Shown here: positions 26,931 to 37,870 of the stretch, piece by piece | Layout of the letters: the number at the start of each line of letters is the position of its first letter | How positions within the stretch are numbered: position 1 is the first letter of the stretch | Assembly (NCBI GenBank): GCA_008933995.1 | Contig: WARS01000031.1 | Location: 3,314,001-3,378,000 of the forward strand | Reading direction: 5' to 3' | DNA length: 64,000 nucleotides | From: Datnioides undecimradiatus | Taxonomy: Eukaryota > Chordata > Actinopteri > Lobotiformes > Datnioididae | Position numbers and translations under genes: made by a program | The notes under the pieces: model-generated | Told to the model about the DNA's origin: nothing | Databases searched by the model: none | What the model saw: the letters and a program-made list of their open reading frames with translations, nothing else

Positions 26931-27419
26931 GTCCTTTTTTCCCTCTGACAGCAGGTTATAGAAAACAGAGATAAAAGTCTGAGAGACGCTGCCAAAACAC
27001 GAGTTGTGTGAGTGAGTGTTATAAGAAGAGTACTGGGCCTGTGTTTAGACAGCGGCATCCTGCGCTGGTGAGACAAGAAGGAACAGGTCTGGAGATCACT
27101 ACGTCTCAGCAAGCAAGAGAGAAGACAGGCGTCCAATAATATTCTTTAAGTTGTTCGCAACTGTTCTCTGTTTACATGGTTTCATGATGAATGGAAAAAC
27201 CTGACACTCCAGGCAGTTTGTGTTTCAGCAATGCTGTGTGTAAACTTTGTCCACAGAAGAAGAACACTTTTCAAACACTTAAGTGGCCATTAATCATTAG
27301 TAATAGTCACGGGTCTTATGCTTATATTACAAACAAATCTGGACAAAGAAAATTGCTGTTTTACCCCAAACACCTTCCTAACTTCATATGCAGGGGTTTA
27401 GGGTAACTATGTGCAATTG

Positions 27420-27600
27420 TTTAAGTACATAAGGGCATGTCTCGGGTACTTGCACTTTACTAGAGAATTTCCATTTTACCTGTGCCACTTTATACTTCCA
27501 TGGCACATTTCAGTAAAAATACTGTTTGTTTTACTCTGCTGTGTTGATTTGCTTATCATCCATTTTTCCTTACAATGGAAATGAACACATTGTTTTAAAT
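27420..27600. repeat. Dispersed teleost repeat fragment
   Basis: The segment 'gggtacttgcactttactagagaatttccattttacctgtgccactttatacttc...' matches the body of a widespread percomorph repeat containing 'gtacttgtactttactagagtatttccattttatg'. A related copy lies in sord intron 7. Recognition is from memory of the repeat. Confidence 0.55.
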
Positions 27601-30600
27601 TGGTTAAGCAGTGGTACATAAAATTAGGGGGGGACTCACAAGAAAACTAAAAAAAGAGAAGTGGTAGAGATACCAAAAACAGCAGATAACTGGTAGATTG
27701 TAAACATGCACATATACAATGCCTGTTGTGAGATGTTCAAAATGACAGATTTTGCAAATGTTTTATGATTAAACCTCAGTCATACCTCAAAGATATACAA
27801 CTTTGGTGAAAAACACTGAATGGAAACATAACTTTTGTTTAGTTACAAAAAACCTCCCCGGGGCACCATTGAGTAAAGAATATAAGTGCTTCTACCGCCG
27901 TCTACTGAGACAAAACATAAAACGCAGGATGAAATGTAGGATCATAAACTCAAAGGGCAAAGTTAGAGAAGACAGAGACGATGAGGGGAGAGAGGTGAAA
28001 AAAGAAAGGGAAGCCAGGTCATTAATCTAACTGGCTGGTGCTCAGCGGGGTGTTAACCCCAGGGAGCAGCCATTTCTTAGTGATGCCATCCTCCAAACTC
28101 CAAAGGATGACTCATTGTGGACCCATCGAGGGCAAATAACATTCACACATGGTCTGGCAAAACAGCACGACAGTCCTTGGTGAGACACAAACTTAGCTGC
28201 AGTCAGTCAAAACTTTGATTCTGTTGGCAGTTTCTGTCTCGCAGGTGTCCTCTGTTCAACTACATCTTTCACTCTTTGTGTTGCCTAACCGATACCTCTG
28301 TGCAGCCTTGCGAATGTATAAACATGCGCTTGGACGCGCATGTGAATGTGATGCATGTATGAGTCTACACTTTAAACTTGCCTAAGAGTGAGTCCGTGGC
28401 CCTAAAGGTAAGCCTGTGGAGCCCATGACGTTTCCTCCCACCCTACTGTTATGCGCTGCTCAGCTGTTGCCTACATGGCTTCTTAACGGTCTGGGGAGCA
28501 ATGTACCCTCCTGTCCCTCCTCAGCACACCAACACACCCCAGTGGCCCAACCAGGGTTAAAGGTCAGCACAGAGCCCCAGAGCTAGCACCACAGTGGTCA
28601 CTCTGGAAAACTTTGGCTGTCTCCTCTACTTCATTTTCACTGTGTGTGAGTTCATAGAGCGGTGAAGAAAATATTTGCATGTGAGATTTTTCATTTTCAG
28701 ACTTTGAACTCTTTCTAGGTTAGGCAGCGTGTCAAATCAACATTCACTTGTGGAGATCATAAGAAAGTTCTCTACAGTAATTTGCAACACTTCTAATTTA
28801 AGTATGTTCAATTAAGTCCAAATGAGTCTGAATTTGAAAGCAGTTTTTTGAAAGTCAAGTTTGGTGGCAGGACGTCTTAGTGTTGAAAGGTGCATGCTCC
28901 TTGAAGGGACTGTTTTAAGAGCTCTGATCTAAATATGTATCACACTCTCTCAGAAGGTCCGACAGCCAGAGAAAACACAGAACCACCAACACCTCTCTGT
29001 AGCTAACACTATGCGGCAGCTGCCTTCCTGCATCTTACTTTCTGTTTGAACACAACATAAAGGAGGGCAACACCAGTATTGCATTAATTAACACATTATT
29101 ATTACAGCCGTCTAATTTGATTGCATGGCTTCAAATCTGACTATACAACACAACAATTAGATAAAACTAAGAAGTCAAATCCTGGGAAGCCTCATAATGA
29201 AAGTATTAGAAAATAAGTGTCTGTCAGGTCTCAGTTTTGGATGGATGCAATCCTACAACAAAGTATATGACTTTACATCACAATAGTAATTTAATATACC
29301 GTACATTTTGAACAATTTTGTATCACATTATTTAATAAATTTAAATACCCACCAAATCAAATCATATCATCACACTGGTGCAGTCAAGTCAACAGCCTTG
29401 CTAGCCAACAGTTACTGAAACATTTCAGTCTGGACCAAAGTGCTGGAGCAAAATACCCACAGGCTGACTGTGCCGTGTGTACAGCCACACCTCTAGCATG
29501 GTTTGAATCAAACTCAAGAGACACACTTAACATTAATGCTAGCAATGACCTCATTCACAGAGAGACTTTAAAAGGATGGTCACTGATGTATGAACGTTAT
29601 GGCAAAATCTGAGTATATATCATCATATTGCGTCCCCTCATTGGTGTCACAACTGACACTGATCACTATCAGGCATATTTACTACTTCCTGAGTGAATCC
29701 TCTTGAATTAAATCCAGCTGTGTGAGACTGGAGACATATTTTCAGTTAAGCAATGGGCACTCTGGGCTACCAATTCATGTTACAGGTTAGAGACACTAGT
29801 GAGTGAAAGAGACACTACATCAAAGATGAGGCTGAGAATAAAACCCCATCCTGCGGTGGCCTTAATCCTTCAACACCTGCGATTTGAAGCACACTCCTTT
29901 GATGTTGTTGGTTCAGCTGGAGAGAAAGAGACTTGATGGGGAGACAGAGGGAGAGAGAGAGACGTGGAGATAATAGACTGCAAATTTAACACTGAGCTAA
30001 AGTGAATGCAAGTTAAGGTGACAGATTCGTGCAGATAGCAAATCAACTTTTCTATAACTCTTCAGCGATATAACTCCAGTAAGGTTTACTACTCCATCTC
30101 ACTGACAAAGTACTGTACAGGAATGCTGACTGGCTATCTAGTGATGTCTGGAAGCAGTAAATATAGAAAATTCAAAGCCAGCAACAATTCATAAAGACAC
30201 CAGTTGTCATTGAGCTTGTCTGGGAACCCTGGGCATTTCTTTATGGTGCAGGCCTCCCAGCTCCCAGTCCTCCATGACACAATCTGTCTCCATGGTCCTC
30301 GCATGGTTGCAAAATCATTAAAAATGTTTTTCTGCTTTTCTGTGTAATGTTTAATCAGGTTGCCCATTATTTATGCTTTCTGCTGAATGCGTTTCATTAA
30401 AGATTACATAGATGAGTCAGTGTACCCGCTTTAATTCCCCTGTGAATGAAGCCTTGGTTTCACCAAAACAATCCCAATTAAAACATACGGGAGGTAGGAG
30501 GAAATGTGTACACAGAAATTTATGTTTTTTTTCCTTTGCCCTCAATGTACTTACACAGGAATCACTGAACAAATGAAAGGTTAAGAATAGACAGGACTAT

Positions 30601-30779
30601 TAAAAACTGAGAACTAGAACACAGGCCAAACAGAGCCTACAGGAAGACCCAAACCGCATCTCTGTATCTGGATTACAGCTGAGATGCATTTGAGAGGAAG
30701 CAAGATTTTGGAAATCTGAGGAAAATCTATGTAATGACATTTGCATACAATAACAACATACCACAGCTAAAGTGATTAG

Positions 30780-31060
30780 TAATTAGTAGATTAATCGATT
30801 ATTCAGAAATTATAACAGAAGAATAATCAGAAACAAATTTGATCAACTAATCATTGAAGTCCTTTTTAAACAAAAACTTATTGTCAATGCGGCTTCAGCC
30901 TCTCAAATGTGAATATTTGGTCTTTTTTCATCAAATGTCACCAAAATAATGCATTTTTTGTTATGGATTATTTTTCTAAAGATTACTAATATGACACTTT
31001 GTCCTCTTTTATCGACCAAACAATCAGTTAATCTCAGATTAATCAAGCACAAAAAAAATG
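30780..31060. repeat. Degenerate MITE-like repeat
   Basis: Runs of 'gattaatcgatta' motifs bracket a segment containing 'tctcaaatgtgaatatttggtc' and 'cgaccaaacaatcagttaatc', both recognisable parts of the same repeat family as at 3300-3490. It is heavily diverged, and boundaries are approximate. Confidence 0.45.
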
Positions 31061-31464
31061 TAGGTGCATGTCTATAACATACTATGACCAGCAGCAATAC
31101 ACAATAACAATGGCAATACAATAATGTAGGCAAGCACACAATGGAACAGTATCATAAGGGACTGGGGGAGAGATGGATGATCCCGGGGCAGCCGGCCCTG
31201 CCACTGCAGGCCATTCATTCTGTCCGGCAGGAGGGAGGCTGAAAGGACAAAATCAGCACAACGACAAACAAAGGAAGAGGAAGAGGACAGATCCGGTAAA
31301 TTTTACATAATTTAGATAATGTGAATTATTTGCAGACATCAGAGGATACACAAACACCCAACAACCTGGAGTCAAAGAAAAGAGCAAGAGACATGTAAAA
31401 TGTAACAGCTGGAGCATGAATGCAGTATGATAATACAACCCCCATCTAGATGTGAACATCTAAT

Positions 31465-31660
31465 CAGGGCTGCAGCCAACGATTATTGTCTTCATCAAAG
31501 TTTTTTCTTTATCCAATAAAATGTCAAGAATATAAACCAACAATCCACAACACGAAGGTATTTTAAAGAAAAGGACCAGCACAAATTGTCCTTGGTTGAA
31601 CAATCTTCTGTGACGCATAGTGCTTAATCAATTAACTGATTAGTTGTTTCAGTGGTCCAT
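31465..31660 (+). repeat. MITE-like repeat with imperfect inverted ends
   Basis: It begins GGGCTGCAGCCAACGATTAT and ends near ATTAGTTGTTTCAG, which is the approximate reverse complement of its start (CTGAAACAACTAAT versus CTGCAGCCAACGAT). The interior has 'tttatccaataaaatgtcaagaat', a known internal block of this fish repeat. Inverted ends, roughly 190 bp and no coding capacity fit a non-autonomous DNA transposon. Confidence 0.5.
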
Positions 31661-33801
31661 TTAACAACAGTTATCTTTATTGTACATGAATGATGACCAA
31701 CAAAAACATCAGTCCAATGTGACATCATCATATTGCCTCTTTTTCCTACAAACAGACAACAACCCAATGCAATTTACAGTGATATAAAAGAGAGAGAAGC
31801 AACAAATTATCACAACTGAGGGGCCGGATCAATGGATTGTTTGTTTGATAAATGACCATGAAACCATAACCAATTATCAACATTGTTGTCCACTTTGTGT
31901 CAATACACAAATCAATCATTCAACTCGCTGTATCAGCACTGTATTTATTATTTACACTTTTTCATTTATCCTTGAAAGGGATGAAATCTAACATTTTGGT
32001 GATAATTATCAAGAAAGTGCACAGTAAAATCCATATTCCAGCAATGTTATACTATTTTTTTGTTCCAGGAAAATGAAATCTCAACTGTTTATGATTTAAA
32101 TAAAGATTTTGTGTACTGCTGAACACATTGATGTTTCTGCTCATGTTAGTCCTCAGTGCATGTACAACCCAACCAGCCCCTCTTTCCAGCGCTTTGTTCT
32201 GACTGGAGCATGTTGGGGGGTTGGGTATAAGAAACAGGGTGTGGCTTCACTGTTGTCATGGCAACAGAGATATCCCCGCTTTGAACATCCTCAACCAGTC
32301 ACTGTATGAAGTGGAGGAATGACAGTATATGCTGGCAAGCTGACCAAAATGTTTCAAACACTAAAATCTACATGGAGTTGCTGCCTGCATGTCCCCCCGT
32401 CTGCACACAGACAGTGAGTAGGTGTGCTCAACAGTCAATGGCACTTCCTAAGACCTCTAACAGCCTGAGATACAGCGTCTACCAGTCCCTGACTGATAGG
32501 TTCTCTGGTTTCTCAGAGTTCAAACAAGCGTAGCCCATCAGTTACACCACCAATACTGCTGTACAGCAATATATTCTTTAATAGGCACCTCCTGTTATAA
32601 AACACAAGGTTACATGGCATGATTGTGCTTCATAAATAGGAGTTCACGGGCTCTGTGTGTGTGTCTGTGTGACAGCAATGAGTGCCTGACCTGCAGACAA
32701 CCCCACCGGGCAGGTTATTAAACATAAAGTAGAGGCACTGATGTCTACATACTGACAAAAACTGCTGTTCAATATGAGTGAATCTTCGAGCCGGCACACA
32801 GAGCTGTATGTTATTGTGAATATCTTAGATTTGACAACACAACAGCTTAAGTTAAATGTTTTAACCGACTGACAACAATTAAAAACCATGCTTACCATTC
32901 ATAAATAAGCCAACTCTCTTCAGAGTGTGAATAAATGAAAAGGTTTATCATCACAGCAAACCCTTTTTGCAATTTCATCAACTGAAAGCTACACCATTAC
33001 TCAGTCAGGAGCTCAATATCACAGTCAACATGGCTTTGCTTTCCAATGATTTAAAAGATTTGGAGACTCAAAGTTATTCTCTGGCAGCTGCACTAATGAA
33101 ATACATAAAATAACTGCTTGATCAATATACTGTGTTTGCTTTACATATATTGCTATACTGAGCTTTTTTAACCCATGTAAATTGGGTTGTGACTGTGTAT
33201 GTTACAGAATATTACCACCTGGTGGTGAAATGTAGAACTGCAAAACACTGCTGCTGGCCAAAGGACTGGTGACAAAGGATAAAACCTCAATAAATAAGTG
33301 GAGGAAAGAAAATTGATTGGATCAAATAAAAATGATGTCAATAATAGAGACACTAACTATAACAGGTCATAACTATGGCATTCATAATCCTCATAACTAA
33401 GGCATTCATAATCCTCAGATCTTAATGCAGTTAATTGCCTGTGGGATTTTGGACACATTAAGTTCAACCATCAACCATCATCAAAACACTAAATGAGGGA
33501 ATGTCTTTTAGGATTATGGTTTTAAGTAATATTCCCATGATAATCCCACTGGTTTGTCTATGTTAATGTGTCAACTGCTCAATGAGTGAGATGCCATGTT
33601 TTTAATATTCAGTTATAATATTAAAACTGATCAGAGCAGAGAGCATAAACTGGGCATATCTAGACAGAAACAAATGACCTGTGATGGATCCCTGCAATAA
33701 ACCAGCACAGGCACACACAACACAGACTTACAAACATTGAACAGCCTATGAAATGTTCATCGTTTTATCTGTCAGTTACAGACTATACTTTTACATTATA
33801 G

Positions 33802-33908
33802 TCGTGCGTCACAAGGTGGAGGTGGTAAAGGGGTTTATGGAGGCTCTGGAAAACCTAAAAGAGGATGTTCTCCCTCTTCTTACAGCTATAAACAACAGGA
33901 TTTCCTAA
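33802..33908 (+). other. Exon-like open segment upstream of terb2
   Basis: After a possible acceptor (ACTTTTACATTATAG), an open frame runs to TAA at 33906-33908. It encodes a helix-like, Lys/Glu/Leu-rich tail containing HKVEVVKGFMEALENLKEDV. No partner exon or family was recognised. It could be the terminal exon of a small plus-strand gene, a pseudogene scrap, or chance; a second overlapping frame is also open here, which weakens the case. Confidence 0.2.
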
Positions 33909-33949
33909 GAAGGAAACAAACCATATATAAGTTAAGAAGTACCTTGGTT

Positions 33950-34706
33950 TATGGATGCCCAATTCACTCAGTAACGTCTGTGTGTGCAGGAGCATGGCTG
34001 CTCATGCTGCTGGATCCTCTCCATGTCCATCTCCATTCACATGTGAGGAGGTCATATAGAAACATAAACACTGAACATGTTTCACCCATGAGTTAACTTA
34101 GATGTGGTGGTTTTGTAAATAAGAAAGTAACACAGACAACACACCCATAACTTATGATCCAGTTTGACTCTAAACAGCGTCCAAGGATAAACAAACACTC
34201 ACTCTCTCATCATCATCAACTAACCATCCTTAATGTTAGCTAACATGGGTAACTAACTACCCGCTCAGACCGTAGGTTTGGGTAAATAACACAGCAAATG
34301 CAGGATATTTCTGTTAATTTAGTGGCTGTGATTACAGTAACAGTCTGTGGTTTGTACGGAAACCATATAAAAGCAAAACATTAAACAATGAGTACACACA
34401 TGGCCACAAAATCAGCCCCTGGGTCCCCAAACAGGCAGGTACCACGCTAGCTCCTCCACAGGTCTCGCTAATTGTTTGGCTTTCACATCCGTTCATCCGA
34501 ATGTCAACATTTCCGACTGTTCGGGACAGCACCTGAATGCAGCAGAGCGGTTTGAGCGCCAAACGACAGAGCAACGCAGGTGTATGGAGCTGATGAAGGT
34601 CAAGATACACAGGACAGAAAAAGAAAAGATAAACAAGGCAGCCCTGTTTGGTATCCACACTCACCTGTTAAGGCTAGTTAGCAAGGCTAACGAGGACTAG
34701 CTAACT
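33950..34706. other. terb2 upstream region
   Basis: No gene is visible. Several 'gctaactaac' and 'ttagctaac' motifs occur at 34220-34260 and 34670-34705, just before the terb2 start. There is no obvious TATA box close to the ATG and no clear CpG island, so the transcription start cannot be placed. Confidence 0.4.
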
Positions 34707-36702
34707 ATGTTCAGGAATAGGTCTGCCTGGTTTTCAAGTAGTGTGCCACAGTCATGTCAGGATTTCTGGAGTAAGTAACCTTTATCAGGGTTTACAGTAA
34801 TGTAATAATGTTAACCGTATTACAATTGAGCCAATAAATTAGCTTGTACTGTTGTACACATTATGTCAGGTTGAAACAGACTTGTTTTATCGGTATCTTT
34901 TAAAAGGGGAATAAATATAATGCCACACAACTAGTTTTGTTATCTCTAGCTTGCCGTAGTTCAAGTTGGACTTTCACTGGTATCCGTACACACGCTCTAT
35001 TGTGTTACTTTTTGGTTAGAGCATGTTTTTCTTGTAGTTTTGGAGGGTGGGATTGTAGCTGGATGGAGAACAGCAGATTACCTGTTCAGTAAGGATGCTA
35101 CATGTCCTGACACTCTGAGGTGAGTGTGATGACAAAGCTGCACATCCAATGCCTAGTTCATCAGCTGAAGGTTAATTAATTATAATATTGGTTCTGTTTT
35201 TCAGGATATTTGAGAGCAAAGATTACCTTTGGAACAAGGTGGTGGTTTTTCACTGCTTGTTTCTGTCCGCCTGCAAGAAGCGTCAGAGCGTGAAGTCAGT
35301 GTGCATCGGTCACTATGTGCTCCCTCCAGCTGCAGTGCAGGATGGTGAGGACCACTATGTATGTATGTATGTTTGTTGATTTGTTGTGAAGCAAGCACAA
35401 TCAGTGGTTCAGTGTCAGGGCCTTCAAAGACATCCCAAGTCTAAAGAGATTTGCTATATGATTAACAAGTAAAAAACCACATCCCTGTTACAGGGTGTAC
35501 TTTTTGGAAGTTTAACTTATGCAAGCCTCTAAAAAAATATTCACAGGGGCCAGCTGCTCTTAAGCTGAACCTCTTGCAACTCACAGATAAAATCAAGATT
35601 GAAACAAGGTTGCAAATAGTCATCTTGTTGCACTAGGAAAAATCCAATGATTGATTCATTTCATAGCAAACCAAATTCTATGAATTATAACTCATGCCAT
35701 GTTTCATTTAAGAGGTGAGAAATGTGGTTGGGAGGTTCATTTGGGAGTGTGAAGATAAGCAGTCAAGGGCACAGGTAGGTACAGTTGAATATGGAGCTTA
35801 CACAAAGGCAAATCATATATGTTACATATAACTTACTGTACTCACCTGAGATGAACTTTCTGTTTTACGGGATTCCCCTACAAAGTCTGTGTGTCAGACA
35901 GAAGATGAGTACAGTCAAGGGGACGTCAGCAGAAGCGAGTATGTTACATATTTAATGTGAATATATTGAACTGTAAACAGTGCAGTGAACTAATTTAGTG
36001 CCCATTACTCTTTTGGTAGTTCTGAACCATCTGAGCCAAACTCATCAGAGAGTGCATACTCTGTATGTGATAATTTGCGGAATTATCCAACTACTAACAT
36101 GCTTACAGGTAAAACATCATCATTCAACAAAAATACTGATGTTCTTTAAGAAATGTACTTGTTTCTATCTAGAAAATATAGATAATTAACACATATTTAA
36201 AGTCTGGTGAAGTCCATATTTACATTATGAGACAATGTTGAGCAGGGTTTTTTTTCTGTGCTGTTCAGTGCGTTGACATTACTTCTGTTTTATGCCCTCA
36301 CTACAGGCTACGTCAGCATGGACAACCTGCAGAAATATTCAGGTGTTCTGTATGATTTCCATCCCAGGTGTTTCCACTGCTTCAACTGTCGGGCCCACTG
36401 CTGCTCCCTGCACACATAAGAAAACGTGCACAAAGAAGAAAGCATGTTGAAGGAGAGATATCAATTATGCTATTTATTGTTGCAAGTTGTAAACATATGC
36501 CAGCAAATTAGTTATGTGTACTGTGTATGTGGTGTTTACGTGTACACCGATAAAATAAGTGAATGTGTCAGTGTTGCTGGTCTTTTTTTATCCACTTTAC
36601 TTCCATCTGTCTGCTAACTGTTTCACCCTCTAACATAGACAAGGCAAATGGGACAAACGGGTCCACAATCACATCAGTTCTTTCTCTCTAGAGTCTGTTT
36701 AA
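34707..36702 (+). CDS. terb2: Telomere repeat-binding bouquet formation protein 2
   Basis: TERB2 is the middle subunit of the meiotic TERB1-TERB2-MAJIN complex, which tethers telomeres to the inner nuclear membrane in prophase I. The exons are 34707-34770, 35038-35119, 35205-35344, 35902-35938, 36020-36108, 36307-36367 and 36639-36702. Phases agree at all junctions and the product has 178 residues (human about 220). The N-terminal TERB1-binding part is well matched: DYLFSKDATCPDTLRIFES against human DFLFSCDASHPDTLRIYQS, then KSVCIGHYVLPPA against KNSVALGHFILPPA. The linker is shorter than in human. The C-terminal MAJIN-binding part is seen as NYPTTNMLTGYVSMD against NYPVNNMVTGYISID, then LYDFHP. 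The start ATG gives MFRNRSAWF, matching human MFQGQRGWF. The last junction is uncertain: without the final splice the frame stops at 36417-36419, giving 174 residues with a Cys/His-rich tail. sord follows directly, as in human. Confidence 0.87.
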
Positions 36703-36797
36703 CAGTGTGTTCAGTGCTGTTAGGTTTCTGGTGTAACGGAGTGAGGACAGACTTTCCCACAAGCAAAATAGTTTTGTTGACAGCAACAGTCACAAGA

Positions 36798-36803
36798 ATT
36801 AAA
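36798..36803 (+). terminator. Candidate terb2 poly(A) signal (ATTAAA)
   Basis: ATTAAA lies 96 bp beyond the stop of the spliced terb2 form. It is the first plausible poly(A) hexamer on this strand; a canonical AATAAA occurs only at 37567, near the sord promoter. Confidence 0.4.
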
Positions 36804-37439
36804 TGTGTCTGCCTAACTAACATGTTTGAACTTTAACTGTTGTCATAGCTAACCAAACGGTACTTGACTACTGCTATTACTGTAAAAAATACAGCATAAG
36901 GTGTTCTGTGCTGTTGACAGTTAACAGACAGGCTCACAGATTTAGTTTGGATCAACAGTTTTGTACTGTTGCACAAAAGTATACTGAAGAGAATGCACTA
37001 AAACATCAACATACAATCTTCATTTAGTGTGTTTTCCATACGTTGAATACAGGTCATAGTTTTTATTCAACGCTTATTGATTTCCCCTCTCAAACCTGTA
37101 CAGCAGCAAATGATAGGTAAGAGATGTATAAAGCTGAATTTTAGAAAAAAAAATAGCACAATGGTAAAGTTTCACAGTTGATAACAATTTGTTTAAAGAA
37201 ACACATTTGTCTTAATGATGTGAAACATTTGTAGTTAATTGGAAAAAATTGTTGACAAAATAGTTTTTGCAGCGTGGAAGCCACCAAACGGGAAACCCGA
37301 AGGGAGACAAATTCAGATCATGTGTTTTTGTGTTTATTTGTGTCTCTTGAGGTGTGTCACATTTTCTAATGTATGTGATGTAACATTTTCTAAAATATCT
37401 AAGTATGACTCTGACTGAAAACAGACTACAGTGGTCACA
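36804..37439. other. terb2-sord intergenic spacer
   Basis: AT-rich spacer with no reading frame of interest and no recognised repeat. It ends where the denser CpG and motif content of the sord promoter begins. Confidence 0.45.
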
Positions 37440-37870
37440 GGTAGGGCGAACATGTGTGTTTCCTATTGGACGGTCGCACGAGCGTACTACGACGGAATTT
37501 AAAGGGTTTTAGTGCTAAATACATCACGTGATATTGACTATTTACACCCAGCAGCAGCTTGTAATCAATAAAATAATAGTTTAAATATCTTTAAAAAATA
37601 ATTTTGATTTAAATTAGGAGTAACATGTAATTAATGAGGGCAGTTAAATTTCTTAACGTAGGCTGGTCCACCCCTACAAGGTGGACTGCACCGAGAACCT
37701 TTATCCAATCACACACTTTGTTTTGGTACCGGCCCCGCTATCAGGAAGATGTCTAGCTTGCTGCTACTTGGACTTTGATTCTAGCAGGAGTGAAGTCACA
37801 CTGAGGTTTTCGTCTTTGGACGCGGACTCTGTGTTCGTCTGGGTCATCTCAGCTCACTGCTTCATCCGTT
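37440..37870 (+). promoter_or_regulatory. sord proximal promoter / 5' UTR
   Basis: The 430 bp before the sord ATG contain an inverted CCAAT box (CCTATTGG near 37462), several CG dinucleotides around 37473-37495, a palindromic E-box ATCACGTGAT at 37523-37532 (the USF/MITF/TFE class of site) and a direct CCAAT at 37705-37709. No TATA box is close to the ATG. Motif identities are read directly; use by the cell is inferred. Confidence 0.55.

Larger units (their letters stand above)
27601..33780. other. Intergenic stretch without a recognised gene
   Basis: No exon could be supported on either strand. Two MITE-like copies lie near 30.8 and 31.5 kb; the rest is AT-rich unique-looking sequence with occasional short reading frames of no recognisable type. 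Confidence 0.5.

Noticed and set aside
36358-36419. LIM-domain-like zinc-finger gene suggested by HPRCFHCFNC
   Set aside because: Only one half-finger is present, and the exon upstream of it is in frame with a TERB2 C-terminal block. It is either the read-through tail of terb2 or intron sequence, not a LIM gene.
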